Shown here: piece after piece, positions 34,904 through 44,230 of the stretch
Layout: each line of letters starts with the position of its first letter
How positions within the stretch are numbered: position 1 is the first letter of the stretch
Source of the DNA: Mastigocoleus sp. MO_188.B34
GTDB lineage: Bacteria > Cyanobacteriota > Cyanobacteriia > Cyanobacteriales > Nostocaceae
NCBI RefSeq assembly: GCF_030065675.1
Contig: NZ_JASJDK010000024.1
Location: 1-45,808 of the forward strand
DNA length: 45,808 nucleotides
Direction: 5' to 3'
The notes under the pieces: generated by a model
Database searches by the model: none
The model's input: only the letters and a program-made list of their open reading frames with translations
Told to the model about the DNA's origin: nothing
Made by a program: the position numbers and the translations under genes

Positions 34904-36349
34904 TTAAGTTTTAGGGTTGTTTCTGATTTTTTGTGAAAAACTCCAATGTAACCAATTGTTTTGACTTGGAGTATGAGAAACTTCAAATTTTGTTTTGATT
35001 TGATGGGAAAGAGCAGCTAGAGCAATAGCAAAAATAAAACACAGTATTGCTATCCGACTATCTAATGCTTCTACAGTTACTGCATCAACCAAAATAGCGA
35101 TCGCCAGCACCAGACAGATCTGTTGAAAGCATTTTATTTTTTGATAAGTGCTCTTACAGGAGCTACACATCAGTGTATGTCTTGATAATCTATCTAAATA
35201 ATTAACTTTTAGGTCAGACTTACTTATATCTGCACTACTGCTTTGCGTATTGGTATTCTGAGAAACTAAAGCATTTCCGTCAGGGGGGAAAGATAAACCA
35301 ACTTTATCAAGCCACTTACGATACTCCAGGATAAAAAGATCGGCTGTCTTCAAAGGTAAATAGTGTTTTCTCCAGTTTTCTTTTAGCAGTTTCATTTGTG
35401 TCTGCTGTCCTATGATGACTTGCAAATCTTCTTCAAATATTTTGTTTTGAAACATATGATCTAACCAACGAGGTTTTAGCTTCATTGATAAATTCATGAA
35501 GTTTCTATAATTCCGGATCAAAATTCGGCATCTATCCTGACTTAAAGGCATAGAATAACAAACTACTCCCCAAGTCCAATCTTTTTCTGAATTGACATTA
35601 CAACTGTAAGTAATAAAGTTAGGAGCAATAAAGCTCATATCTAACCAAGGAGCATCAGGTTGGCGCGTATAACGGAACCTACCGCGAAATCCCTCAATTG
35701 AGGTTTCAGTAACTTCCATTTCCAAGGCTTGAACATTTTTGTCATTACCTAAAGTTCCATTATGGATAGAATCAATATGACCGAAGTCTACAATGTTTTC
35801 TACAAAATAACATTGGTTATAAGAAGCATCAGCCATGTACTCTACTGTCACACAATTAGGTTTGTCTAAATCGGGGACGGTAGGTATAGAATTTCGATCT
35901 GCTAGTGTTGGTTTACCAGGCCACATCCAAATGACACCTTGGGATTCCACAACAGGAAAAGATTTCACGCAAGCATTACCAGGAATCTTAGCATTTCCTG
36001 GTAACTGAGGAATATTTAGACATTGACCATCTGTACCAAACTGCCAACGATGATAGGAACACTCTATTTTACCGTCAACTATTCGTCCATCTGACAATTT
36101 TGCAGCACGGTGGGAGCAACGATCTAATAAACATGCAAGCTCGCCATCTTGAGTTTTAAATAAGACAAAAGGTTCGTTATGCAAGGAAAAGCTATGGGTC
36201 GTGTTAACGGATAAATCTCGCACGAAGCAAACAGGATACCAACATTCTTGCCAGTTAAAATTTGGTTTAGAACCCATGGTTGCAGAATGCTTGACTGATT
36301 TTATAGTCTCGTTATTTACCGTATTATTTATATTATTGTTAAAATACAT
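34904..36349 (-). CDS. PaO/TIC55-like Rieske non-heme iron oxygenase
   Basis: A 481-residue oxygenase. Rieske [2Fe-2S] ligands: C78-x-H80 and C97-x-x-H100 (DRCSHRAAK; CSYHRWQFG). Mononuclear iron site: NIVDFGHIDSIH (D188, H191, H196). A CxxC motif (C395, C398; MCSSCKS) and two C-terminal hydrophobic helices follow, the hallmarks of the plant/cyanobacterial PaO, TIC55 and PTC52 group, which is membrane-bound and thioredoxin-responsive. The reaction is hydroxylation or ring opening on a hydrophobic substrate such as a tetrapyrrole; which one cannot be told. An alternative start is the ATG at codon 25. It is upstream of no obvious partner ferredoxin reductase. Confidence 0.88.
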   Translation of the reverse strand: MYFNNNINNTVNNETIKSVKHSATMGSKPNFNWQECWYPVCFVRDLSVNTTHSFSLHNEPFVLFKTQDGELACLLDRCSHRAAKLSDGRIVDGKIECSYHRWQFGTDGQCLNIPQLPGNAKIPGNACVKSFPVVESQGVIWMWPGKPTLADRNSIPTVPDLDKPNCVTVEYMADASYNQCYFVENIVDFGHIDSIHNGTLGNDKNVQALEMEVTETSIEGFRGRFRYTRQPDAPWLDMSFIAPNFITYSCNVNSEKDWTWGVVCYSMPLSQDRCRILIRNYRNFMNLSMKLKPRWLDHMFQNKIFEEDLQVIIGQQTQMKLLKENWRKHYLPLKTADLFILEYRKWLDKVGLSFPPDGNALVSQNTNTQSSSADISKSDLKVNYLDRLSRHTLMCSSCKSTYQKIKCFQQICLVLAIAILVDAVTVEALDSRIAILCFIFAIALAALSHQIKTKFEVSHTPSQNNWLHWSFSQKIRNNPKT

Positions 36350-37041
36350 GAATTAATGTTCCTTATTTTTTCTTTGCACCAATTTAAAGAGAGAATATTC
36401 CAAGGGAATGTATGAGTACTTAGAAGAGTTTCCAGAGCTTAGGTGTTTGGAAATATGAATTAGGTGATTTTTGGATAAATTCTTTCTTCTGCTAAGTCAA
36501 ATTCAGAAAATCAACTGAATACTATTGAATAGAGCCTAAAATGCTACTAAATCAAAATAGGATTGAGCTTTATTGCTATAGTTAGAACTTTTCTCATCTT
36601 CACATTGTTTATTTCATAGTGTTGAAATTCTACAATTATTCCATATCTCAATAATTGATACTAAGTAGGATCGGATTCTTGATTTTACGTGTGACCAATG
36701 AATACATAGGGATGACTATCTTGAGGTTATACAGTCGAGAGAGTATTTTATTTCAATAAATTCCTAATCTTAATAAATTGTAACTTTGAATGTCGTAAAA
36801 TAGACTTTGGGAGTTTGACTATAAATTTATCTCAATAAAAATTGATTCCAAGAAAATAGGGAACAGAAACCAAAAATGCCCTAATTCAAAGACTTATAGC
36901 TGAATTATGTGCAATACCTACAGTATGCTTACGCTAGGTCGCGCATGTGCTAACGCCTTGCTACTGCTAACACTGCACTAACAGGAGAGACCGCGTCAGA
37001 GCCATTATGTTAAAAGCTGCAATTATTAAATCTTAATTATC
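36350..37041. other. Intergenic stretch, no gene seen
   Basis: About 690 bases between two minus-strand genes. Apart from a short GC-rich patch near 36930-37000 (CGCGCATG, GACCGCG) that looks like a decayed dispersed repeat, there is nothing to report. Confidence 0.5.
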
Positions 37042-37524
37042 TCAGTCATCAATTGTGGCAATACAGCCAATTTCTACCCTTGCACCTAGAGCTAAACCAC
37101 TCGTACCAAAAGCGCTGCGTGCTGGCAAACGTTTCTTTGAAAAATAGGTGACATAAACTTGATTCATTGCACTCCATTCTTTGATATCAGCAAGCATTAC
37201 CGTACATTTAACTACTCGATCTAGAGAAGATTCATTTCTCTGGAGAATACGGCTGATATTTTCCATTACTTGCTTAGTTTCTGCTTTGATACCCCCACTG
37301 ACAAGCTTTTTTTTTCCAGGTATATTACCAATAGCGCCAGAAAGGTAAAGTATATTTCCAACACGCACAGCTTCTGAAAAAGGTAGATTCAGAGATGTTG
37401 TTTCATCTGAAGTTAGGTATTCAACGGAATTTGCGGAGCTTAAGTTTTCTTGTTTTGCTATGGTTGTAGAGGTTAAAGCAACACTCAACAATATTATGGC
37501 AACAAGTGGAGATATAAATCTCAT
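37042..37524 (-). CDS. Exported RidA/YjgF-family protein
   Basis: The likely start is the ATG at 37522-37524, preceded by GAGGA on the coding strand. The longer frame adds 23 residues of no support. The protein (160 aa) has a signal peptide (MRFISPLVAIILLSVALTST, cleavage near TIA-KQ). The RidA fold follows: FSEAVRVGNILYLSGAIGNI, the middle helix with VVKCTVMLADI, and the C-terminal RLPARSAFGTSGLALGARVE with the conserved Arg. Cytosolic RidA deaminates reactive imines formed by PLP enzymes; an exported copy is unusual. It is divergent from the GMC/hydrolase fusion gene, 331 bases apart. Confidence 0.8.
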   Translation of the reverse strand: MRFISPLVAIILLSVALTSTTIAKQENLSSANSVEYLTSDETTSLNLPFSEAVRVGNILYLSGAIGNIPGKKKLVSGGIKAETKQVMENISRILQRNESSLDRVVKCTVMLADIKEWSAMNQVYVTYFSKKRLPARSAFGTSGLALGARVEIGCIATIDD

Positions 37525-37855
37525 GATATTTTCCTCAAAATAATTTGAAAATAGCTGATGAAAAATTAGATTATTTGTAAATACATTCTTCAAAATACTT
37601 TGTTCGACTTTATACCTTTAAAGGTAACGCTATTTAATTATAGATAGAAATAAAAATAAAATTAAGACTCAATTATATATACAAAATAAGTCCGATTAAA
37701 CAAAATATTCTGCTATTAGCACCCAATTAAGCATCTGAATTTTACGGAATGGCGCTATTGACCCTTGAAGTTCTCATAAGTTGATGAAAAACATCCAAAA
37801 CACCTTTTACCTTCAGGGTTATTAGGTGTGCTTCTCTACTGTAAAGGTTGATATT
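37525..37855. other. Divergent gap between RidA and GMC/hydrolase genes
   Basis: AT-rich, no gene. The GTG at 37826 is a possible alternative start for the fusion gene but would add 10 residues that do not resemble the family. Confidence 0.5.
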
Positions 37856-40800
37856 ATGGCCCGCTTATCAAGCCCTATAGAAAAGATTCAAAATCATTAT
37901 AAAATAGTAGTTGTTGGATCTGGATATGGTGGTGGAATTACCGCATCGCGTCTCGCTCGAGCCGGACAACAGGTTTGTATTTTAGAACGGGGTAAAGAAA
38001 TTCAAGCAGGTGAATTCCCGAATAATACCAGAACAGCATTTAAAGAAATGCAGATAGACCTAGAAGGACAACATATTGGTTCATCTACTGGTTTATATGA
38101 TTTTCGCATTAATGAAGATATTAATGTGTTCGTTGGTTGTGGCTTGGGTGGAACCTCTTTAATTAATGCTAATGTTTCCTTACGTCCTGAAGACCGGGTG
38201 TTTAAAGATAAATGCTTTCCCCAAGAATTTCGTAATGACGTTAGTAGCTTACTTGCAGAGGGTTATAATCGAGCAGAGGAAATGCTTAAACCCACCCCCT
38301 ACCCAGGAAATTATCCACCCTTAAAAAAATTAGAAGCTTTAAAAAAATCAGCAGAGTACTTAAATCAACCGTTTGAACGATCACCAATTAATGTCAATTT
38401 TGAAGAAGGAATAAACCACGTAGGTGTGGAGCAAAAAGCTTGTAACCTCTGTGGAGATTGTGTATCTGGTTGCAACCATAAAGCCAAAAATACTGTTGCA
38501 ATGAACTATTTACCAGATGCTAAAAATCATGGAGCTGAAATCTATACCCAAGTATCTGTACGTTGGATTCAAAAGCAAGATAGTCTTTGGTTGATTCATT
38601 ATCAATTGCTGGAAAATGGAAGAGAGAAATTTGATGCTCCGACAATGTTTATTAGTGCAGATATTGTCATTTTAGCCGCTGGTACTTTGGGCTCGACGGA
38701 AATTTTACTCCGTTCTGCATCCCGTGGTTTAACCCTATCTAAGAAGTTAGGTCATGGTTTTAGCGGTAACGGTGATGTACTAGCATTTGGTTACAATAAT
38801 GAAGAAGAAATTAACGGTGTAGGTTTCGGTTATTTTCCACCACAGGAAATGGAAGCTGTTGGTCCTTGTATCACCGGTATTATTGATATGCGATCGCAGC
38901 CCCGTCTAGATAATAGTATAATTATTCAAGAAGGTTCGATCCCTGGCGCGCTTTCGGGTTTTATACCAAAAATGTTTGCTGCTGTTGCTCCAATATTGAC
39001 TAAAGATATAGATAATAGTCTTGTAGAATCTCTCAAAGAAAAAGGACGAGAGTTAAGTTGCTTTGTTAAAGGAGCATATACAGGCGCTCTCAAAAATACT
39101 CAGACTTTTTTAGTGATGAGTCACGATGAAGCAAATGGTCAGATATTCTTGTCAGAAGATAAAGTACGAATCAGGTGGAAAGGGATCGGTCAAAAAACCC
39201 ACTTTGAACGCGTTGACGACTATATTAGACAAGCTACCTGTGCTTTGGGTGGAACTAAAATTCATAACCCGATTTGGAGTAACTTGTTCCAAAAAGACTT
39301 GATTACAGTTCATCCCTTAGGTGGATGTCCAATGGGAGAGGATGCTAGTTGTGGAGTTGTTAATCATAAAGGACAAGTATTTTCGCAGACCCAAGGTAAA
39401 GAAGTTTATGAAGGATTATATGTCTGCGATGGCTCAGTGATTCCCCGCTCTTTAGGCGTGAATCCCTTACTTACAATCTCTGCGATCGCTGAACGTTGTG
39501 CAGCTTTAATCGTCCAAGACTACGGCTGGAATATTAACTACAACTTACCTTCCAAAATATTTAAGAGTGAAAGCAAAAATCAGAATCAGATCGCAGATTC
39601 GCTACAGCGTCCTGGAATTAAATTTACCGAAACCATGCGCGGTTATTTTTCTACTCAAGAGAAAGAAGACTACAAAGTTGCAGCAGCAAAAGGTAAAGAA
39701 AATAATTCATCTCTGGAATTTACCCTGACGATTAGCTCCTCCGACTTAGAGCAAATGCTTAATCGGGAGAATCATTCAGCCAAAGTCGTAGGTACTTTAA
39801 TTGCTCCTGCTTTGGAAGCTAAACCACTCACAGTTAGAGATGGGGATTTTCGCTTGTTTGTAGTCAATCCCAATGATTCGGTAAAAACGAAGCGAATGGA
39901 ATATTTTCTCAAAGTGATCGCGGAAAGTGGCAAAATCTATAATTCAGAGGGTTACAAAATAATACACGATGACGGAGGTTTTGACCTTTGGTCTGATACA
40001 ACTACTTTATATATCAGTATCTACGAATGCGACACCTTTAAGCGTTCATTGGTGGGTAAAGGGGTTTTGAATATTTATCCCCAGGACTTCCTTCGTCAGA
40101 TATCTACATTGCGAATTACTAACGCCAAAAATATCAAACAATACTTACAAATTACAACTAGTTTTGGAAGATTTTTTGCTGGAGAACTATTCGATATTTA
40201 CGGTAAGATTTTTACTAAACCAACAGTCTTTAATCCTGATGCACCACCTCGTCAAAAACGTAAGCTAAGAGTTGATACACCCCAAATCCATTACTTTGAA
40301 GCTCGTGATGGCGTACAATTGAGACTAACCCACTATCATGGTGGAAATAAAGGTCCAGTAATGCTGGTGCATGGTTTTGGAGTATCAAGTTCGATTTTCT
40401 CTATCGATACCATTGGAACTAACTTAGTAGAATATTTATTTGACCATGGATATGATATTTGGTTGTTAGATTATCGAGTCAGTATTGAATTACCCATATC
40501 TAGCACTCAGTCAAATGGTGATGATGTTGCTCTCAATGATTTTCCTGCTGCTGTTGACAAAATTCGCAGTCTTACTGGGGCAAAAAATATTCAAGTAGTC
40601 GCCCACTGCTTCGGGGCTACAACCTTTTTTATGTCAATGTTAGCAGGACTTGAAGGGGTAGGTTCGGCGGTTATTTCTCAAGTTGCAACTCACATGCGAT
40701 CGCCAATGATAATAAAGATAAATTCCTATTTGCGATTACCTTCATTACTGAAGAAATTGGGTTTTAAATCCCTTACCGCCTATTCAGATAGCGACGCTAA

Positions 40801-41287
40801 CTACGTCAATCGAATTATTGATACAGTCTTAAAATTATATCCCGTCAAAGCAGGAAAAGCAGATACTAATCCTGTCAGTCATCGCATTTCTTTCCTCTAC
40901 GGACAGCTTTATAACCTGGAGCAACTAAATGATGTAACATATAAAAACTTGCATGAACTATTTGGAATCGCCAATATCAGTACTTTTGAGCATCTCGCTC
41001 TATTGGTTCGTAAATGTCACTTAGTCAGCGCTGACAGTTCAGAAATTTATGCAGGAAAACTAGAAAAGCTAGCAATCCCGATGACCTTTATTCATGGAGA
41101 AGAAAATAATTGTTGGTTACCTGAAAGTACCGAGTATACTTACAAACTATTATCTGACGTTAATGGGAAGCAATTATATAAGCGTTACGTAATTCCCAGC
41201 TATGGTCACATTGATTGTATTTTTGGTAAAAATGCTGTTAATGATGTCTATCCATTGATTTTGCAGCAATTAGAAGAAACACTTTAA
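37856..41287 (+). CDS. GMC oxidoreductase/alpha-beta hydrolase fusion with 4Cys motif
   Basis: A 1143-residue protein (ATG at 37856; an upstream GTG would add 10). Part 1: flavin-binding GMC oxidoreductase of cholesterol-oxidase type, with VVVGSGYGGGITASRLARAG at about 18-37, CGLGGTSLINANV, C-terminal HPLGGCPMGEDASCG and GVNPLLTISAIAE. It carries C196-x2-C-x2-C-x3-C206 (CNLCGDCVSGC), the spacing of a [4Fe-4S] site. Part 2, about 600-800: a beta-rich domain of unknown family. Part 3: alpha/beta hydrolase, LVHGFGVSSS, VVAHCFGATTF (nucleophile Cys918 instead of Ser) and the end PSYGHIDCIFG (His). A sterol- or terpenoid-like hydroxy compound is a plausible substrate by family only. Confidence 0.85.
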   Translation: MARLSSPIEKIQNHYKIVVVGSGYGGGITASRLARAGQQVCILERGKEIQAGEFPNNTRTAFKEMQIDLEGQHIGSSTGLYDFRINEDINVFVGCGLGGTSLINANVSLRPEDRVFKDKCFPQEFRNDVSSLLAEGYNRAEEMLKPTPYPGNYPPLKKLEALKKSAEYLNQPFERSPINVNFEEGINHVGVEQKACNLCGDCVSGCNHKAKNTVAMNYLPDAKNHGAEIYTQVSVRWIQKQDSLWLIHYQLLENGREKFDAPTMFISADIVILAAGTLGSTEILLRSASRGLTLSKKLGHGFSGNGDVLAFGYNNEEEINGVGFGYFPPQEMEAVGPCITGIIDMRSQPRLDNSIIIQEGSIPGALSGFIPKMFAAVAPILTKDIDNSLVESLKEKGRELSCFVKGAYTGALKNTQTFLVMSHDEANGQIFLSEDKVRIRWKGIGQKTHFERVDDYIRQATCALGGTKIHNPIWSNLFQKDLITVHPLGGCPMGEDASCGVVNHKGQVFSQTQGKEVYEGLYVCDGSVIPRSLGVNPLLTISAIAERCAALIVQDYGWNINYNLPSKIFKSESKNQNQIADSLQRPGIKFTETMRGYFSTQEKEDYKVAAAKGKENNSSLEFTLTISSSDLEQMLNRENHSAKVVGTLIAPALEAKPLTVRDGDFRLFVVNPNDSVKTKRMEYFLKVIAESGKIYNSEGYKIIHDDGGFDLWSDTTTLYISIYECDTFKRSLVGKGVLNIYPQDFLRQISTLRITNAKNIKQYLQITTSFGRFFAGELFDIYGKIFTKPTVFNPDAPPRQKRKLRVDTPQIHYFEARDGVQLRLTHYHGGNKGPVMLVHGFGVSSSIFSIDTIGTNLVEYLFDHGYDIWLLDYRVSIELPISSTQSNGDDVALNDFPAAVDKIRSLTGAKNIQVVAHCFGATTFFMSMLAGLEGVGSAVISQVATHMRSPMIIKINSYLRLPSLLKKLGFKSLTAYSDSDANYVNRIIDTVLKLYPVKAGKADTNPVSHRISFLYGQLYNLEQLNDVTYKNLHELFGIANISTFEHLALLVRKCHLVSADSSEIYAGKLEKLAIPMTFIHGEENNCWLPESTEYTYKLLSDVNGKQLYKRYVIPSYGHIDCIFGKNAVNDVYPLILQQLEETL

Positions 41288-41481
41288 GTTTTGAGGTTTG
41301 TAGTTGGGCTTTAGTCCTATTCAATAGACGATAACGGTAAGGAGTATCAGTTAACGAAAAAGCTTATATCAATTTCAAAAAACTGCTACATATTGAATCC
41401 GTTCCCTATTTCCCTACATAAAGAAATCGTAGCAATTTTAAAAGAAATTGGTATTACGAATTAGTCGTCTACCAATCTATC

Positions 41482-42963
41482 ATGAAAACTAATAGAGCCA
41501 CAGCAGATAAAAGCAAAGCAGAAATCTTAGCTTTGTCGGAAGACATGACGCCAATTGATGGATATGTGGATTTAAAAATTCCCATTGATGTTCTTTGGGA
41601 AACTTTTAACCATCCAAATACCTGGAATGTTTGGAATAAGTGTTTTTTTTGGGCTTTCAACAGTGAACTAAAACTAGGAAAACAACTGATTTGGGTCTTT
41701 GAACCAATACGCTGGTGGTTTTTATACAAAATGCCTGCGATCGCAACTATTGTCGAACTTGAACCACAGCATAAAGTCACTTGGGAAGTAACAATCCTCC
41801 CTGGTTTTTATGCTCGTCATACCTACTATATGAAAGACTTGGGTAATGGTTACACTCGCTTTGGTTCTTGGGAAAAAGCAATGGGCTGGAATTTTCGACT
41901 CCTCAAGGGATTTTGGCTGGCTCACTTTACTTTTGTTAAAAATTTTTCTTTAAAAGGAGCAAAGCATCTCGAAAAAGTTTATTCTCAGCATGAGTCTTTG
42001 GATCGCGAATACTTGCAATCAAATAAATGGCAATCAAAAAAGAACTGGAAGTTTTTTCTATCTTTAATTTTACTTCTAATTGTTTTAGGTAGTGGAAGTT
42101 TTGCAACCTGGTTTTACTTATCTTACGTACAACAACAAACGGTGGAAATGGCTCCCGGAGTCTACGCAGTTTTAGGTGGTGGGGGTAACTCTTTGGTAGT
42201 GGAAGATGGTAAAGAAATACTTGTACTCGATCCCAAATTTCCCCCAGGAGCCCAAAGCTTGCGTCGTTGGATTTCTCAAAATTTACCGGATCGCAATGTT
42301 ACTAAAATCGTTAACACTCACTATCATTACGACCATACCCAAGGTAATATTCTCTATCCATCAGCCCAAATATTTGCCCATCGTCAAGTTCCTCCACTAA
42401 TGATGCTTCGGGATGGAAACTGGTGGAAACATCATCAAGAATATATTCCCCAAACCGATAATCTAGTTAATAAAACCGATACATTAAAGCTCCAAAATCA
42501 AGAAATTATTTTGACATATCCAGGTATCGCTCATACCCACGGCGACCTTTGGGCTTACTTACCAAAAGAAAATATAATTGCTACAGGTGACCTTTTATTT
42601 CATACCTATTATCCATTTTTTGATTTGGGTGAAGGTGGAGTTGCAATTCCCCAAACCATAACAGCTATCCGTGAAATAGCTCAAAAATATCCCGACGCCA
42701 AATTTATCCCGGGTCATGGTTCCATCGCTACGGCTACAGACTTACAACAATATGCAGATTATTTAGAATATCTATATCAAAGTGTTGGCAATGCTTATAA
42801 ACAAGGATTGAGTATTGAACAAGCGATCAACACCATAGACTTATCCCAATGGCATCGAAAAATATTACCGTCATTCCATAACAATAGATTGACCTGGGCG
42901 ACAGCAAAAAGCAACATCCGTTGGGTATATCAGATAGTTGAGCAAGAGCTTGACACAGATTAA
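41482..42963 (+). CDS. SRPBCC domain fused to metallo-beta-lactamase-fold hydrolase
   Basis: A 493-residue protein. Residues 25 to about 165 form an SRPBCC (START-like) ligand-binding domain (DGYVDLKIPIDVLWETFNHP; WEVTILPGFYARHTYYMKDL). One membrane helix at about 191-213 follows. Then an MBL-fold hydrolase: HYHYDHTQGN (metal ligands H280, H282, D284, H285), PGIAHTHGDLWAYLP (H), IATGDLLFH (D) and KFIPGHGS (H). The SRPBCC part has no signal peptide, so the helix may put the two parts on opposite sides of the membrane. It lies 194 bases after the GMC fusion on the same strand, hinting at one pathway. It is related to hydrolases acting on esters, lactones or thioesters; substrate unknown. Confidence 0.85.
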   Translation: MKTNRATADKSKAEILALSEDMTPIDGYVDLKIPIDVLWETFNHPNTWNVWNKCFFWAFNSELKLGKQLIWVFEPIRWWFLYKMPAIATIVELEPQHKVTWEVTILPGFYARHTYYMKDLGNGYTRFGSWEKAMGWNFRLLKGFWLAHFTFVKNFSLKGAKHLEKVYSQHESLDREYLQSNKWQSKKNWKFFLSLILLLIVLGSGSFATWFYLSYVQQQTVEMAPGVYAVLGGGGNSLVVEDGKEILVLDPKFPPGAQSLRRWISQNLPDRNVTKIVNTHYHYDHTQGNILYPSAQIFAHRQVPPLMMLRDGNWWKHHQEYIPQTDNLVNKTDTLKLQNQEIILTYPGIAHTHGDLWAYLPKENIIATGDLLFHTYYPFFDLGEGGVAIPQTITAIREIAQKYPDAKFIPGHGSIATATDLQQYADYLEYLYQSVGNAYKQGLSIEQAINTIDLSQWHRKILPSFHNNRLTWATAKSNIRWVYQIVEQELDTD

Positions 42964-42977
42964 CTTAATCTATATGA

Positions 42978-43053
42978 GATCCCCCCTAACTCTCCTTGAA
43001 AAGGGGGGAAATAGTCAGAGTTCCCCAATTTAGCGACGGATTTAAGGGGATCT
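42978..43053. repeat. Dispersed inverted repeat (AGATCCCC...GGGGATCT)
   Basis: The ends AGATCCCCCCTAA and TTAAGGGGATCT are imperfect inverted repeats around a GC-poor middle containing AAAAGGGGGGAA. This resembles a common cyanobacterial intergenic repeat. It lies between the MBL fusion and the next gene. Confidence 0.6.
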
Positions 43054-43194
43054 TAAAATCACATTATATTGCAAATAAGTAGTTTGAAAACACACGTTAG
43101 GCGCGCAACAATAATATTGTTTTAAGTCAAAACTTAATCGCGTCGTAACGCACCATTGAGATTATTTTGAAAGCGATTGACGAATAAAACAAAA

Positions 43195-44202
43195 ATGAAA
43201 ATAGGTATATTGGGTGCAACTGGTGCGATCGGTCATCATACCGCTAATGCTGTTTTAGAAAATGGTCACGAACTAGTAGTAATTCACCGAGCATCTTCTA
43301 ATTTGGAATCAATTAAAGACCTTTCTTTTAATTCCAGAATCTTTAGCTCCAGAATCGGCGATCTAAACGATAGAGCATCTCTGCTCCAAGCATTAAAAGA
43401 CTTAGATGCAGTAGTTAACTGTGCAGCTTACTATCCAACAAAACCGCGTTCTTTGCAAGCAGAAGTTAAAACCGCGGTTTCACAAATGGAAAATTTCTAC
43501 CAAGCTTGTTCCCAAGCAGATATACAAAAAATTGTTTACTTAGGAGCTGCGATCGCATTACCAAAACATCCCCAAAATTTACCTGCTACGGAAGAATTAG
43601 AGTATGTTCGTACACCACAAAATAAAAATCCCTACCTGCAAGTCAAGTGGGAAATGGATCGTTTAGCAAAACAAAAAGCTAAAAATGGCTTACCAGTAGT
43701 TATTGCTATTCCTTCCATGTGCTTTGGCGAATTTGATTATGCTCCATCCACAGGTAGATTAATTGTGGAAATCGCTAACGGTACGATTCCTGGTTATATC
43801 AGGGGCGATCGCAACGTTATCTATACAGGAGATGCAGGTAAAGGACTTATGCTCGCTTGCGAAGGAGGTAAACCAGGAGAAAGATATTTGTTTACTGGTA
43901 CCAATATTTCAATGGATGAATTGGTCAAACGAATAGCAGAACTTGCTGGGGTTTCCCCACCTAAAATCCCCATTCCTTTACCAATAGCTAAAACGATATC
44001 TAAATTTCAAGAAACTAAATATCAACTTTTTGGTGGAAAATTACCCAAAATCAGTTCATCTGCGATCGCAGTCATGGCATCTGGTCAATTTTTAGATGGT
44101 TCTAAAGCACAAAAAGAATTGGGTTTTCAATCAAAAGTAGATTTAAATGAGGCTATTACTCGTGCAATAAATTGGTTTCGCATAAGAAAATATATCAATT
44201 AG
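43195..44202 (+). CDS. NAD(P)-dependent epimerase/dehydratase-like (extended SDR)
   Basis: I choose the ATG at 43195 (MKIGILGATGAIG, 335 aa); a TTG 18 bases upstream would add six residues. The N-terminal Rossmann motif GATGAIGHHTANAV binds NAD(P). The protein has the extended-SDR shape, with PYLQVKWEMDRL at the usual YxxxK place: Y then four residues to K (YLQVK). The C-terminal substrate domain (PGERYLFTGTNISMDELVKR) resembles dihydroflavonol-reductase- or 3-beta-hydroxysteroid-dehydrogenase-like members. The reaction is oxidation/reduction of a small hydroxy or keto compound. It belongs to the same run of oxidative genes as the GMC fusion. Confidence 0.82.
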   Translation: MKIGILGATGAIGHHTANAVLENGHELVVIHRASSNLESIKDLSFNSRIFSSRIGDLNDRASLLQALKDLDAVVNCAAYYPTKPRSLQAEVKTAVSQMENFYQACSQADIQKIVYLGAAIALPKHPQNLPATEELEYVRTPQNKNPYLQVKWEMDRLAKQKAKNGLPVVIAIPSMCFGEFDYAPSTGRLIVEIANGTIPGYIRGDRNVIYTGDAGKGLMLACEGGKPGERYLFTGTNISMDELVKRIAELAGVSPPKIPIPLPIAKTISKFQETKYQLFGGKLPKISSSAIAVMASGQFLDGSKAQKELGFQSKVDLNEAITRAINWFRIRKYIN

Positions 44203-44230
44203 TTACCAATTACCAATTACCCATTACCCA
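44203..44230. repeat. Short tandem repeat (TTACCAA/TTACCCA)
   Basis: Four imperfect 7-base units between convergent genes, of the STRR type common in filamentous cyanobacteria. They run into the last codons of the next gene. Confidence 0.6.

Noticed and set aside
37826-37855. GTG start for the GMC/hydrolase fusion
   Set aside because: The extra ten residues (MCFSTVKVDI) have no support, and the ATG at 37856 gives the normal short lead to the flavin motif.
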